Positions 34,023 through 42,785 of a stretch of 64,000 bases of DNA are shown here, in pieces. The DNA is taken from positions 124,001 to 188,000 of the forward strand of contig NZ_JABWGN010000009.1 of assembly GCF_013363975.1 (NCBI RefSeq). Direction: 5' to 3'. The notes beneath the pieces are model-generated. The model had not been told where the DNA came from. It searched no databases and saw only the letters and a list, made by a program, of their open reading frames with translations. Made by a program: the position numbers and the translations under genes. This stretch comes from Nonomuraea montanisoli (GTDB taxonomy: Bacteria; Actinomycetota; Actinomycetes; Streptosporangiales; Streptosporangiaceae). Numbering within the stretch: the stretch's first letter is position 1; every line of letters starts with the position of its first letter.

Positions 34023-34041
34023 GCGGCCAGATTGTGGCCGC
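34023..34041. promoter_or_regulatory. Candidate WYL-regulator operator, site 3 (autoregulation)
   Basis: GCGGCCA-GATTG-TGGCCGC with AT following has a perfect 7-bp inverted repeat, the same 5-bp spacer and flank as sites 1 and 2, and coordinated changes in both arms. It lies 22 bp upstream of the WYL start codon. Confidence 0.6.
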
Positions 34042-34108
34042 ATTACCACCGGGTTAAGGAGGCGGGGCATCACGATGATGTCTTCACGAAGAGGTATGAA
34101 TAACCCGC

Positions 34109-34138
34109 TTGACTGCAATCATCAGCCATCAGTAAAGA
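34109..34138 (+). promoter_or_regulatory. Predicted promoter of the rmlA operon
   Basis: TTGACT and TAAAGA are separated by 18 bp, about 38 bp before the GTG start of rmlA. GAAGGGA follows as ribosome binding site. A 34-codon ORF with TAAGGAGG upstream starts at 34074 and stops at 34179, overlapping the rmlA start; it could be a leader peptide but is more likely chance. Confidence 0.5.
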
Positions 34139-34175
34139 GCACCCGGACAACCCTCACCGAGAAGGGACGAATCCG

Positions 34176-35243
34176 GTGAAGGGGCTCGTGCTGGCCGGGG
34201 GATCCGGCACCCGATTGCGCCCGATAACCCACACCTCCGCCAAACAACTCGTCCCCGTCGCCAACAAACCCGTCCTTTTCTACTGCCTGGAGGCCATCGC
34301 CGCCGCCGGCGTCACGGAGATCGGCATCATCGTGGGGGAGACCCACGCCGAGATCGAGGCGGCCGTCGGCGACGGCTCCCGCTTCGGCGTCGAGGTGACC
34401 TACCTCCACCAGCACGCGCCGCTCGGCCTGGCCCACGCGGTGCTCGTCGCCCGCGACTACCTGGGCGACGACGACTTCGTCATGTACCTGGGGGACAACT
34501 TCCTGCTCGGCGGCATCGACGACCTCGTCGGGCGCTTCACCCGCGACCGGCCGTCGGCCCAGATCATGCTCACCCGGGTCAGCGACCCGCGCCAGTTCGG
34601 CGTGGCCGTGCTCGACGCCTCCGGCCGGGTGATCGGCCTGGAGGAGAAGCCGCGCGAGCCGAAGAGCGACCTCGCCCTGGTCGGCGTCTACCTGTTCACC
34701 CCGGACATCCACGAGGTCGTGGCCGATCTCAAGCCGTCGGCGCGCGGCGAACTGGAGATCAGCGACGCCATCCAGCGGCTGATCGACGACGGCCGCCGGG
34801 TCGAGTCGCTGGTCGTCTCCGGCTACTGGAAGGACACCGGCAACGTCAACGACATGCTGGAGGTCAACCGCCTGGTGCTGGAGTCGCTGGAGGGCCGCAC
34901 GGACGGGCGGGTGGACGACGACAGCGAGCTCATCGGCCGCGTCGTCGTGGAGGACGGCGCCGTGGTCGAGCGCTCCCGGGTGGTCGGCCCCGCGATCATC
35001 GGCGCCGGCACGCTGGTGTCGGGCAGCTACGTCGGGCCGTTCACCTCGATCTCGCGCGACTGCGCGATCGTGGACAGCGAGATCGAGTACTCGATCGTGC
35101 TGCCGCGCTCGTCGATCACCGGCGTGTCCCGGGTCGAGGGCTCCCTGATCGGCCACGACGTGCAGGTCACCCCGGCCGCCGGCGCGCCCCGGGCCCACCG
35201 GCTCGTGCTCGGCGACCACAGCAGGGTGCGGATGAGCTCATGA
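34176..35243 (+). CDS. rmlA: Glucose-1-phosphate thymidylyltransferase (long form)
   Basis: 355 residues. The nucleotidyltransferase signature is KGLVLAGGSGTRLRPIT with LEEKPREPKSDLALVG. A C-terminal left-handed beta-helix (DSELIGRVVVEDGAVVERSRVVGPAIIGAG) marks the StrD/DnmL long form common in antibiotic clusters. It makes dTDP-glucose for the deoxysugar pathway. The GTG start follows GAAGGGA. Its stop overlaps the rmlB start (ATGA). Confidence 0.95.
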   Translation: MKGLVLAGGSGTRLRPITHTSAKQLVPVANKPVLFYCLEAIAAAGVTEIGIIVGETHAEIEAAVGDGSRFGVEVTYLHQHAPLGLAHAVLVARDYLGDDDFVMYLGDNFLLGGIDDLVGRFTRDRPSAQIMLTRVSDPRQFGVAVLDASGRVIGLEEKPREPKSDLALVGVYLFTPDIHEVVADLKPSARGELEISDAIQRLIDDGRRVESLVVSGYWKDTGNVNDMLEVNRLVLESLEGRTDGRVDDDSELIGRVVVEDGAVVERSRVVGPAIIGAGTLVSGSYVGPFTSISRDCAIVDSEIEYSIVLPRSSITGVSRVEGSLIGHDVQVTPAAGAPRAHRLVLGDHSRVRMSS

Positions 35244-36193
35244 CGTTCTCACGCGTGAGGTTCTCCCGGGTCCTGGTCGCCGGCGGGGCCGGGTTCATCG
35301 GCTCGGCGTTCGCCCGCGCGCTGGCGGCCGACGGCGTCGAGGTGACGGTCCTCGACAAGCTCACCTACGCGGGCAACCGCGCCAACCTGGCGGGCGTCCC
35401 GCACACGTTCGCGCACGGCGACATCTGCGACGCGCGGCTGCTGGCCGACGTCGTGCCGGGGCACGACCTGGTCGTCAACTTCGCCGCCGAGTCGCACGTG
35501 GACCGCTCGATCGCGGACGCGGGGCAGTTCGTCAGCACCAACGTCCTCGGCACGCAGACGCTGCTGCAGGCGTGCCTGGACGCGCGGACGCCGCGCGTGG
35601 TGCAGGTCTCCACCGACGAGGTGTACGGCACGATCGCGTACGGCTCGTGGGACGAGAGCGCCCCGCTGGCCCCCCGCTCGCCGTACGCGGCCTCGAAGGC
35701 GGGCGGCGACCTGATGGCCCGCGCCTACGCCGTCACCCACGGCCTCGACGTCTCGATCACCCGCTGCGGCAACAACTACGGCCCCCGCCAGTACCCCGAG
35801 AAGGTCATCCCGCTGTTCGTCAGCCGGCTGCTGCGCGGCCAGAAGGTCCCCCTGTACGGCGACGGCGGCAACGTCCGCGACTGGATCCACGTGGACGACC
35901 ACTGCGCGGCGGTCCGGCTGGTGGCCGAGGCCGGCGAGCCCGGCGAGGTGTACCACGTCGCCGGCACGGCCGAGCTGACCAACCGCGAGCTGACCGAGCG
36001 GCTGCTGGCCGCCTGCGGCGCCGGCTGGGACCTGGTCGAGTTCGTCGAGGACCGCAAGGGCCACGACCGGCGCTACTCCCTCGACGACTCCCGGCTGCGC
36101 GCGCTCGGCCACGCCCCCAAGGTCGACTTCGAGACGGGGCTGGCCGAGACCGTCCGCTGGTACGCCGCCAACCCCGATTGGTGGTCCTCCTGA
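35240..36193 (+). CDS. rmlB: dTDP-glucose 4,6-dehydratase
   Basis: 317 residues, extended SDR. The NAD motif is VAGGAGFIGSAFARAL, followed by QVSTDEVYGTI, the catalytic YAASKAGGDLM, and GNNYGPRQYPEKVIP. It converts dTDP-glucose to dTDP-4-keto-6-deoxyglucose, the branch point of all deoxysugars here. It is coupled to rmlA. Confidence 0.95.
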   Translation: MTFSRVRFSRVLVAGGAGFIGSAFARALAADGVEVTVLDKLTYAGNRANLAGVPHTFAHGDICDARLLADVVPGHDLVVNFAAESHVDRSIADAGQFVSTNVLGTQTLLQACLDARTPRVVQVSTDEVYGTIAYGSWDESAPLAPRSPYAASKAGGDLMARAYAVTHGLDVSITRCGNNYGPRQYPEKVIPLFVSRLLRGQKVPLYGDGGNVRDWIHVDDHCAAVRLVAEAGEPGEVYHVAGTAELTNRELTERLLAACGAGWDLVEFVEDRKGHDRRYSLDDSRLRALGHAPKVDFETGLAETVRWYAANPDWWSS

Positions 36194-36231
36194 CCCGACC
36201 GTCCCATCCATCCCCGCTCATGAGGAGTTCC

Positions 36232-37761
36232 GTGGACGACATCACCCGCACCGCTCCGGCGCCGTGGCCGGAGCCCGTCACCATCGACAAGGCCGACCCG
36301 CGCTATCCCGACCTGGCCGGCCGGGGCATCAACGCCCGCTTCCCCGCGGCCCCGGCCGCGATCGGCCTGCCCGCCACCCCGCGGCACGTCGCCGAGCTGG
36401 TCGAGGACGCCGTCGGCGCGGGCCGGCGGCTGGCCGTGCGCAGCGGGGGGCACTGCTTCGAGTCGCTCGTCGACCACCCCGAGGTGGACGTGGTGATCGA
36501 CCTGTCGGAGATGAAGGCGGTCGGCTACGACCCCGAGCACCGGGCCCTGGCCGTCGAGCCGGGCGCGAGCCTGGGCGCCATGTACCGGACGCTCTTCCTG
36601 GGCTGGGGGGTGGCCGTCCCGGCCGGGCGCTGCCCGGAGATCGGCGTGGGCGGCCACGTTCCCGGCGGCGGGGGAGGGGCGCTCTCGCGCCGGTACGGCC
36701 TGTCCGTCGACCACCTGTACGGCGTGCAGGTCGTGGTGGCGGACGGCTCCGGCCGGGCCCGCGCGGTGACCGCGACCCGGGAGCCCGGCGACCCGAACCG
36801 CGACCTGTGGTGGGCGCACACCGGCGGCGGCGCCGGCGCCTTCGGCGTCGTCACCCGCTACCTGTTCCGCTCGCCGGACGGGGCGGCCGGGGACGGCCGG
36901 CTGCTGCCGCCCGCGCCGGCCGCCGTCACGAAGAAGACCGTGCGCTGGTCGTGGGACGACCTGGACGAGTCGCGCTTCGTCGCGCTGGTGCGCGCCTTCG
37001 GGCTGTGGCACGAGCGCAACAGCGCGCCCGGCGACTCCGGGGCCCAGCTCGACAACAGCCTCACCCTGCCCCGGGCGGGCGGCGGCGAGGTCACCCTGGA
37101 GACCGCCTTCGACGCCGGCCGCCCGGACGCGGCCGACCTGGCCGACGCCCTCATCGCCGACGTGGGCCGGGCCGCCGGGTCGTCGCCCGAGGTGACGGCC
37201 GAGACGCGGTCCTTCCTCGCGGCGGTGCTCGTGCCCGACGAGTTCGCCGGGGTGAAGGGGCGCTTCAAGTCCAAGGCGGCGTTCCTGCGCTCCTGCTGGC
37301 AGGAGGACGTCGTCGCGCGGCTGTACCGCCGGCTCACCGACCGGTCCGGCTACCAGAACCCGGCCGCGGCGTTCTACCTGCTCTCCCACGGCGGCGCGAT
37401 CAACGCGGTGGGGCAGGAGGAGACGGCCATGGCGCACCGCGACGCCGTGCTCAAGGCGTACGGGTCGGTGTTCTGGTGGGACCCGCGCGAGGACGAGGTC
37501 CACCTGGGCTGGATCCGGGACACCTACCACGAGCTGTTCGCCGACGCGGGCGGCGTGCCCGACCCCGATCGCGGGTACGGGGGCGCGTTCGTCAACTACG
37601 CGGACGCCGACTTCGCCGACCCGGAGCTGAACCGCAGCGGGGTGCCGTGGCACCGGCTCTACTTCCGCGGCAACTACGCGCGGCTGCAGGAGGTCAAGGG
37701 CCGCTGGGACCCGGGCGAGGTGTTCCGGCACGCGCTGTCGGTCCGCCCGCCCGGCGCGTAG
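36232..37761 (+). CDS. BBE-like FAD oxidase (AknOx type, bicovalent flavin)
   Basis: About 509 residues, berberine-bridge-enzyme fold. The two flavin-linking residues are visible: His74 in RSGGHCFE and Cys134 in GRCPEIGVGGH. Their 60-residue spacing equals that of His70 and Cys130 in AknOx. The C-terminal BBE motif is PWHRLYFRGNYARLQEVKGRWDP. AknOx oxidises the terminal sugar of aclacinomycin to a keto or enone form, so late sugar oxidation is likely here. GTG at 36232 follows AGGAG; ATG at 36220 is the alternative. Confidence 0.9.
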   Translation: MDDITRTAPAPWPEPVTIDKADPRYPDLAGRGINARFPAAPAAIGLPATPRHVAELVEDAVGAGRRLAVRSGGHCFESLVDHPEVDVVIDLSEMKAVGYDPEHRALAVEPGASLGAMYRTLFLGWGVAVPAGRCPEIGVGGHVPGGGGGALSRRYGLSVDHLYGVQVVVADGSGRARAVTATREPGDPNRDLWWAHTGGGAGAFGVVTRYLFRSPDGAAGDGRLLPPAPAAVTKKTVRWSWDDLDESRFVALVRAFGLWHERNSAPGDSGAQLDNSLTLPRAGGGEVTLETAFDAGRPDAADLADALIADVGRAAGSSPEVTAETRSFLAAVLVPDEFAGVKGRFKSKAAFLRSCWQEDVVARLYRRLTDRSGYQNPAAAFYLLSHGGAINAVGQEETAMAHRDAVLKAYGSVFWWDPREDEVHLGWIRDTYHELFADAGGVPDPDRGYGGAFVNYADADFADPELNRSGVPWHRLYFRGNYARLQEVKGRWDPGEVFRHALSVRPPGA

Positions 37762-37776
37762 CGCGCCCGGGCGGAA

Positions 37777-37820
37777 AGGACGGAACGCCGGACGACCCCC
37801 GTCGCCCGGCGTTCCGTCCT
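37777..37820. terminator. Bidirectional terminator hairpin
   Basis: AGGACGGAACGCCGG and its exact complement form a 15-bp stem around a 14-nt loop. It lies between the convergent oxidase and C-methyltransferase genes. Confidence 0.85.
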
Positions 37821-37835
37821 GTCATCCGCCTGCTG

Positions 37836-39053
37836 TCACAGGACGCGCACGCTCGGCACGTAGACGATCCACCTGCCGCCCTGCTCGGTGAAGCCCGTCT
37901 CCCTGGCCAGGATCTCGTCGGTGTGGTTCCAGGCGAACAGCACCGCGTAGTCCGGGTACGGCCGGCCGAACTCCGCCGCGGACCGGATGGGGATGTGCGA
38001 CCCGGGCATCAGCCGGCCGATCTTGGCGGGCGTCGTGTCGTACACGCAGGGCAGCAGCTCCGGGCCGATGCCCGCGTAGTTGAGCACCGTGGCGCTCTTG
38101 GCGGTCGCCCCGTAGCCGGCCACGCGGGCCCCCTGGTCGCGCAGGTCGCGCAGCAGCTTCACCAGGTCCTCACAGATCCGGTCGATGCCCGTGCCGAGCC
38201 CCTCCAGGACGTCGAGGTCGTGCAGGCGCCGCTCGCTCTCCTCGGCGATGAGCTTCTCGACGGCGGGCGAGGGCGTCCGGGCGCCGGCGCGGGCGATGGT
38301 GTAGCGCACCTCGCCGCCGTGCACCGGCAGCCGCCGCACGTCGACCAGGTCGAAGCCGAAGCGCCGCGCCACCTCGCGCACCGACGTCGCGGTGAACAGG
38401 TAGAAGTGCTCGTCGTAGATCTGGTCGAAGGTGTGCCGCTCGACGATGTCGCCCAGGTACGGGTCCTCGAAGACGAACACGCCGCCCGGGGACAGCAGGG
38501 CGTCCACGCCGCGGAAGACCGAGTCGAGGTAGGGGATGTGGCAGATCGTGTTGGCCGCGTAGATGACGTCCGCGCGGCCCTCCTCGGCGGCGATCTGGGC
38601 GGCGGTCGACTGCTCGAAGAAGTCGGTGCGCACCCGCACGCCGTCCTTCCTGGCCAGCTCGGCGACGCCGCCGGACGGCTCCACCCCGAGGTGGCGCACG
38701 CCCGCGTCCTTGACCACGCCGAGCATGACGCCGTCGTTCGACCCGATCTCCACGCAGAACGGGTCGGGCCCGGTCAGCTCGGTGGCGAGCAGGTCGCGCG
38801 CGGTCTGGGCGAAGTGCTCGCGCATGCGCTGCGAGCCCGAGGAGTGGTACGGGTAGTCGTAGTTGAACATCCGCTCCCGGGGCACCTCCTCCAGGAGCTG
38901 CACCATGGAGCACGACGCGCACACCCCCACGGCGAGCTGGAAGTAGAACGCGCCGGCGACGTCCTCCTCGGCGCGGAAGTCGTCGGACAGCGGCTGCCTG
39001 CCGAAGTCGAAGAACTTCCTGACCTGGCCATCACAGATTCGGCATCTGGTCAC
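37836..39053 (-). CDS. dTDP-hexose 3-C-methyltransferase (EvaC/TylC3 type)
   Basis: 405 residues with the three-part layout of sugar C-methyltransferases: an N-terminal zinc-binding domain (CRICDG and CASC), a SAM domain (CVEIGSNDGVML, GVEPSGGVAELA) and a C-terminal domain with VAGYGATAKSATVLNYAG. These enzymes add a branching methyl at C-3 of a 4-keto sugar. Such a gene is absent from the daunorubicin and aclacinomycin clusters and implies a branched sugar of vancosamine or nitrosugar type. The cyclase gene ends 29 bp upstream of its start. Confidence 0.92.
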   Translation of the reverse strand: MTRCRICDGQVRKFFDFGRQPLSDDFRAEEDVAGAFYFQLAVGVCASCSMVQLLEEVPRERMFNYDYPYHSSGSQRMREHFAQTARDLLATELTGPDPFCVEIGSNDGVMLGVVKDAGVRHLGVEPSGGVAELARKDGVRVRTDFFEQSTAAQIAAEEGRADVIYAANTICHIPYLDSVFRGVDALLSPGGVFVFEDPYLGDIVERHTFDQIYDEHFYLFTATSVREVARRFGFDLVDVRRLPVHGGEVRYTIARAGARTPSPAVEKLIAEESERRLHDLDVLEGLGTGIDRICEDLVKLLRDLRDQGARVAGYGATAKSATVLNYAGIGPELLPCVYDTTPAKIGRLMPGSHIPIRSAAEFGRPYPDYAVLFAWNHTDEILARETGFTEQGGRWIVYVPSVRVL

Positions 39054-39082
39054 ATCGGGCTCTTTCTACTCGGCCTACTCGG

Positions 39083-39862
39083 CTACTCGGCGAAGATGGC
39101 GACCGCGCGGGCCCAGCCCGCCCCGGCGCCGGTGATCTTGATGGGGAAGCAGGAGACCTGGAAGCCGTACGGCTGCTCCAGCGCGTCCAGGTTGGCCAGC
39201 CGTTCGATCTGGCAGTACTCCCGGCTGCGGCCGATGACGTGCGCGGGCCACAGCACGGAGCGGTCGCCGCTCTCCCGGTAGCGGGCGATGACGTCGCCGA
39301 ACGGGGCGTCCAGGCTGAACGCGTCGGTCCCGATCACCCGCACCCCGAGGTCGAGCAGCAGGTGGACGGCGGGGCCGTCCAGCCCGGTGAACTCGGTGAA
39401 GTAGCGCGGGGTGCCCGCCCACGCGGACGCGCCGGTGTTGAGCAGCACGATGTCGCCCGGCTCGGGCCGGCGTCCCGCCCGCTCCATGGCCTTGTCCAGC
39501 TCGGCCACCCCGGCCACCGACGTCTCGCACCCGGTCAGGTCGAGCAGCAGCCCCGGGCCGTAGAACCACTCCAGCGGCAGCTCGTGGACGTCGCGCGGCC
39601 GGCCGTCGCCGTACGACGCGCGCGACCCGTAGTGCGAGGGGGCGTCCACGTGGGTGCCCGTGTGCGAGGTGAGCTTGATCCGGTCGAGCGACAGGAACTC
39701 GCCGTCCGGCAGCTCGGCCGGGTCGAAGTGGACGCCGAAGTGCTCCCGCATCTCCTCGGCCATGTGCGCGGCCCCCTGCGCGGGGGTCAGGATCTCGTGC
39801 TCGACGGGGTCGGGCTCCCACGCCTTCGCGTCCACCGCGCTGCTGATGTCGACCAACCGCAC
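39083..39862 (-). CDS. Metal-dependent cyclase family protein (DpsY/SnoaM type)
   Basis: 259 residues, kynurenine-formamidase-like cyclase fold. The metal motif HTGTHVDAPSHYG is intact, with GDIVLLNTGASAW and VRVIGTDAFSLDAPFG. DpsY, SnoaM and AknW close the second and third rings of anthracyclines, and this is the only such candidate here. GGAGGAG precedes the GTG start. It forms an operon with the C-methyltransferase downstream and is divergent from the nitrososynthase operon. Confidence 0.88.
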   Translation of the reverse strand: MRLVDISSAVDAKAWEPDPVEHEILTPAQGAAHMAEEMREHFGVHFDPAELPDGEFLSLDRIKLTSHTGTHVDAPSHYGSRASYGDGRPRDVHELPLEWFYGPGLLLDLTGCETSVAGVAELDKAMERAGRRPEPGDIVLLNTGASAWAGTPRYFTEFTGLDGPAVHLLLDLGVRVIGTDAFSLDAPFGDVIARYRESGDRSVLWPAHVIGRSREYCQIERLANLDALEQPYGFQVSCFPIKITGAGAGWARAVAIFAE

Positions 39863-39935
39863 CGGATCTCTCCTCCCGTTCCGGCCCGTCCCGCGGACCA
39901 GCGGGATCGTCGCCTACGAGCACACCGGCGACCTC

Positions 39936-39964
39936 TGGAGGCCGGTTGGAGCGCGGGTGGACCA
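39936..39964 (+). promoter_or_regulatory. SARP-type 11-bp heptad triplet (cyclase/nitrososynthase divergent promoter)
   Basis: TGGAGGC, TGGAGCG and TGGACCA start at 39936, 39947 and 39958, exactly 11 bp apart. They point towards the nitrososynthase gene and resemble the arrays at 9064 and 20920. Confidence 0.6.
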
Positions 39965-40051
39965 AACAGGCCGAAGCGCTTCTCCAGCGACCTTCCGGTG
40001 ACGATCAGCAGGCTGGCCTCAACGGTCCACCCGACGAGCCACGGAGCGACC

Positions 40052-41227
40052 ATGTCACCTGATCTGCGAACACCGGTGTCCGCCGAGGGGCGGCGCCTGC
40101 TCGAACTCCTGCGCCCCTACCTGCCCGTCCTCAAGGCGGAGGCGGCGGCGAACGATCGCGCGGCCGTCCTGCCCGCGCACCTGTTCGCCCGGATGCGCAA
40201 GGACGGCGTCATGGGCGCCACCGTCCCCGTCGACCACGGCGGGATCGGGGTCACGCGGATGCACGACGTCGCCGTGGCGCTGCGCGAGCTGGCCCAGGCC
40301 GACGCGGGCGTGGCCCTCGCCCTGCACATGCAGTTCAGCCGCGGCCTGACCATGACGTACGAGGCCAGGCGCGGCGCCCCGAACGCGCGGAGGCTGGCCA
40401 GCGACATCCTGCGCCAGATGGCCGCCGGCGAGGCCGTGGTGTGCGGCGCCGTCAAGGACACCAAGCAGGTGACGGCCCTCACCCGCGACGCCGACGGCAC
40501 CTACCGGCTGACCGGCCGCAAGACGCTGGTCAGCATGGCGCCGATCGCCACCCACTTCGTCATCTCCGCGCAGCTTCACGAGCCGGGCCAGCCGGTACGG
40601 CTGGCCGCCCCCGTGGTGCCCCGGCACACCCCGGGCCTGACCGTGGAGGACAACTGGGACGGCATGGGCATGCGTTCCTCCGGCAGCGTGGACATCGTCT
40701 TCGACGCCTGCCCCGTCCCGGAGGAGAACGTGCTGCCGCGCGGGCTGCTCGAGGAGCCCAGCGACGCCGCCCTGGCCGGCCAGACGGTGTCCTCGATCAC
40801 CATGCTCGGCATCTACGTGGGGCTCGCCGAGGCCGCGCGCGACCTCGCGGTGGCCACCACCCGCAAGCGCGGCGAGCCCCAGCCCGGCGTGCGGACGCTG
40901 CTCGCCGAGATCGACGCCCGCCTGTACGCGCTGCGCTGCGCCGTCACGCACGCGCTGGCCGAGGCCGACCGGCTGTCGGAGGATCACAGCGGCGACCCCG
41001 GGGAGCGCGGGCGTGGCATGATGATCCCGTTCCAGTACGCCAAGCTCCTGGTGAACAAGCACGCGGTGGGCGTCGTCGACGACTGCGTGACCGTGGTCGG
41101 CGGAGCCGCCTACACGGGCTCGCACCCGCTGTCGAAGCTGTACCGGGACGTCCGCGCGGGAGGGTTCATGCACCCGTACAACTACGCCGACGCGGTCGAC
41201 TACCTCAGCGCCCAGGCCCTGCGGTGA
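40052..41227 (+). CDS. Flavin-dependent nitrososynthase (DnmZ/KijD3/RubN8 type)
   Basis: 391 residues, acyl-CoA dehydrogenase fold without a CoA role. ALALHMQFSRGLTMTYEARRG, CGAVKDTKQVTAL, WDGMGMRSSGSVDIVFDACPVP and YTGSHPLSKLYRDVRAGGFMHPYNYADAVDYL match the group that oxidises the amine of dTDP-3-amino sugars to hydroxylamine and nitroso. Its presence with a 3-aminotransferase and a 3-C-methyltransferase indicates a nitrosugar or its precursor. It is the first gene of a three-gene coupled operon. Confidence 0.92.
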   Translation: MSPDLRTPVSAEGRRLLELLRPYLPVLKAEAAANDRAAVLPAHLFARMRKDGVMGATVPVDHGGIGVTRMHDVAVALRELAQADAGVALALHMQFSRGLTMTYEARRGAPNARRLASDILRQMAAGEAVVCGAVKDTKQVTALTRDADGTYRLTGRKTLVSMAPIATHFVISAQLHEPGQPVRLAAPVVPRHTPGLTVEDNWDGMGMRSSGSVDIVFDACPVPEENVLPRGLLEEPSDAALAGQTVSSITMLGIYVGLAEAARDLAVATTRKRGEPQPGVRTLLAEIDARLYALRCAVTHALAEADRLSEDHSGDPGERGRGMMIPFQYAKLLVNKHAVGVVDDCVTVVGGAAYTGSHPLSKLYRDVRAGGFMHPYNYADAVDYLSAQALR

Positions 41228-41832
41228 AGGCGCGCGAGCTGGCCGTCGCCGGCGCCTACGAGTTCATCCCCGAGATCTTCCCCGACGACCGCGGGCTGTT
41301 CGTCTCGCCGTTCCAGCACGCCGCCTTCGAGGCCGCGGCCGGGCACCCGCTCTTCCCGGTGCGCCAGACCAACCACAGCCGCTCGCGGCGCGGCGTTGTG
41401 CGGGGCATCCACTACACCGTCACCCCGCCGGGCACGGCCAAGTACGTCTACTGCCCCCAGGGGCGCTCGCTGGACATCATCGTGGACGTCAGGACCGGCT
41501 CGCCCACCTACGGCCGGTGGGAGGCGGTGCTGCTCGACCCGCGCGACTTCCGCTGCATGTACTTCCCCGTGGGCGTGGGCCACGCGTTCGTGGCCCTGGA
41601 GGACGACACCGTGATGTCGTACATGCTCTCCCAGGAGTACATGCCGGAGTACGAGCTGGCGCTGTCGGCCCTGGACCCGGAGCTCGGGCTGCCCGTCCCG
41701 GAGGAGCTGGGGGAGCCGATCCTGTCGCCCCGGGACGGGGCGGCGCCGACGCTGGAGGAGGCGCGGCGGGCGGGCCTGCTGCCGTCGTACGCCGCCTCCG
41801 TGGAGGTGGAGCGGGCGCTGTGGGGCCGGTGA
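41224..41832 (+). CDS. dTDP-4-keto-6-deoxyhexose 5- (or 3,5-) epimerase
   Basis: 202 residues, RmlC-like cupin. RQTNHSRSRRGVVRGIHYTVTPPGTAKYVYCPQG holds the catalytic His, and PVGVGHAFVALEDDTVMSYMLSQEYMPEYE holds the conserved Tyr region. EvaD/DnmU enzymes epimerise C-5 to give the L-series. The GTG start overlaps the nitrososynthase stop and its stop overlaps the 4-ketoreductase start. Confidence 0.92.
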   Translation: MKARELAVAGAYEFIPEIFPDDRGLFVSPFQHAAFEAAAGHPLFPVRQTNHSRSRRGVVRGIHYTVTPPGTAKYVYCPQGRSLDIIVDVRTGSPTYGRWEAVLLDPRDFRCMYFPVGVGHAFVALEDDTVMSYMLSQEYMPEYELALSALDPELGLPVPEELGEPILSPRDGAAPTLEEARRAGLLPSYAASVEVERALWGR

Positions 41833-42761
41833 ACGGGGAGGGCGCGCCCGGCCGGGTGATCGTCCTCGGCGGGTCGGGAAGCGTCGGCAGGCAGGTGTGC
41901 GCGGCCTTCGCCGCCCGGGGCTGGGACGTGCTCGCGGTGGCCCGCCACGCGGCGCCGCACCTGGAGCCGTACCCGTTCGCCGCCCTGGACGTCACCGCGA
42001 CCGAGCCGCGGCGGCTCGCGGAGCTGGTCTCGACGGCCCGCGCCGTCGTCAACGCGGCCGGCGGGTGGGGCGACACCACCGAGGAGATGACGTACTCGCA
42101 CATCAGGCTGGTGGACCGGCTGCTGGAGGGGCTGGCCCAGGCGCCCTGCCGGCCGCGTCTGGTGCACGTGGGCTCGGTCCACGAGTACGGCCCGGTGCCG
42201 CACGGCACACTGCTCACCGAGGACGTCGCGCCGGCGCCCGTCACCCCGTACGCGCGGGCCAAGCTGGCCACCTCCCAGGCGGTCCTGACGGCCGTGGAGC
42301 GGCACGGGATCGACGCGGTGGTCCTGCGGGCGGCCAACATGTCGGGGCCGTACCCGCCGCAGGAGAGCTTCCTCGCGGCGCTGGCGGGCCGTATCCGGCG
42401 GGCCCTGGAGACGGGCGAGACGCTGGAGCTGAGCGTCGCCGACGCGCGGCGCGACTTCGTGGACGTGCGCGACGTGGCCGAGGCGATCGAGCGGGCGGCC
42501 CGGGCGCCGGTGGGCGGCCAGGTGATCAACGTCGGTCTCGGCGAGGCGCTGCCGATCGGGAGCCTGGTCGAGTGGCTGATCGAGGCCGCGGGCTTCCCCC
42601 AGGACCGGATCAAGCACCTCGACCAGGAGGTGCGCAGCAAGGGCGGCGACTGGACGCTGATGGACATCCGGCGGGCCCGCGAGCGGCTGGGGTGGCGGCC
42701 GCGTACCGCGCCGCGCGAGTCGATCCGCGACCTGTGGCGCTCCTCGACGCAGGCCGCCTGA
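41829..42761 (+). CDS. dTDP-4-keto-hexose reductase (EvaE/DnmV type)
   Basis: 310 residues, extended SDR. The cofactor motif is VIVLGGSGSVGRQV, followed by VHVGSVHEYGPVPHG and the catalytic TPYARAKLATSQ. It reduces the C-4 ketone as the last ring step of the sugar pathway. The GTG start overlaps the epimerase stop. A strong hairpin follows the gene. Confidence 0.9.
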   Translation: MNGEGAPGRVIVLGGSGSVGRQVCAAFAARGWDVLAVARHAAPHLEPYPFAALDVTATEPRRLAELVSTARAVVNAAGGWGDTTEEMTYSHIRLVDRLLEGLAQAPCRPRLVHVGSVHEYGPVPHGTLLTEDVAPAPVTPYARAKLATSQAVLTAVERHGIDAVVLRAANMSGPYPPQESFLAALAGRIRRALETGETLELSVADARRDFVDVRDVAEAIERAARAPVGGQVINVGLGEALPIGSLVEWLIEAAGFPQDRIKHLDQEVRSKGGDWTLMDIRRARERLGWRPRTAPRESIRDLWRSSTQAA

Positions 42762-42785
42762 GCGGTCCGCCGGCGAGGAGCATCA

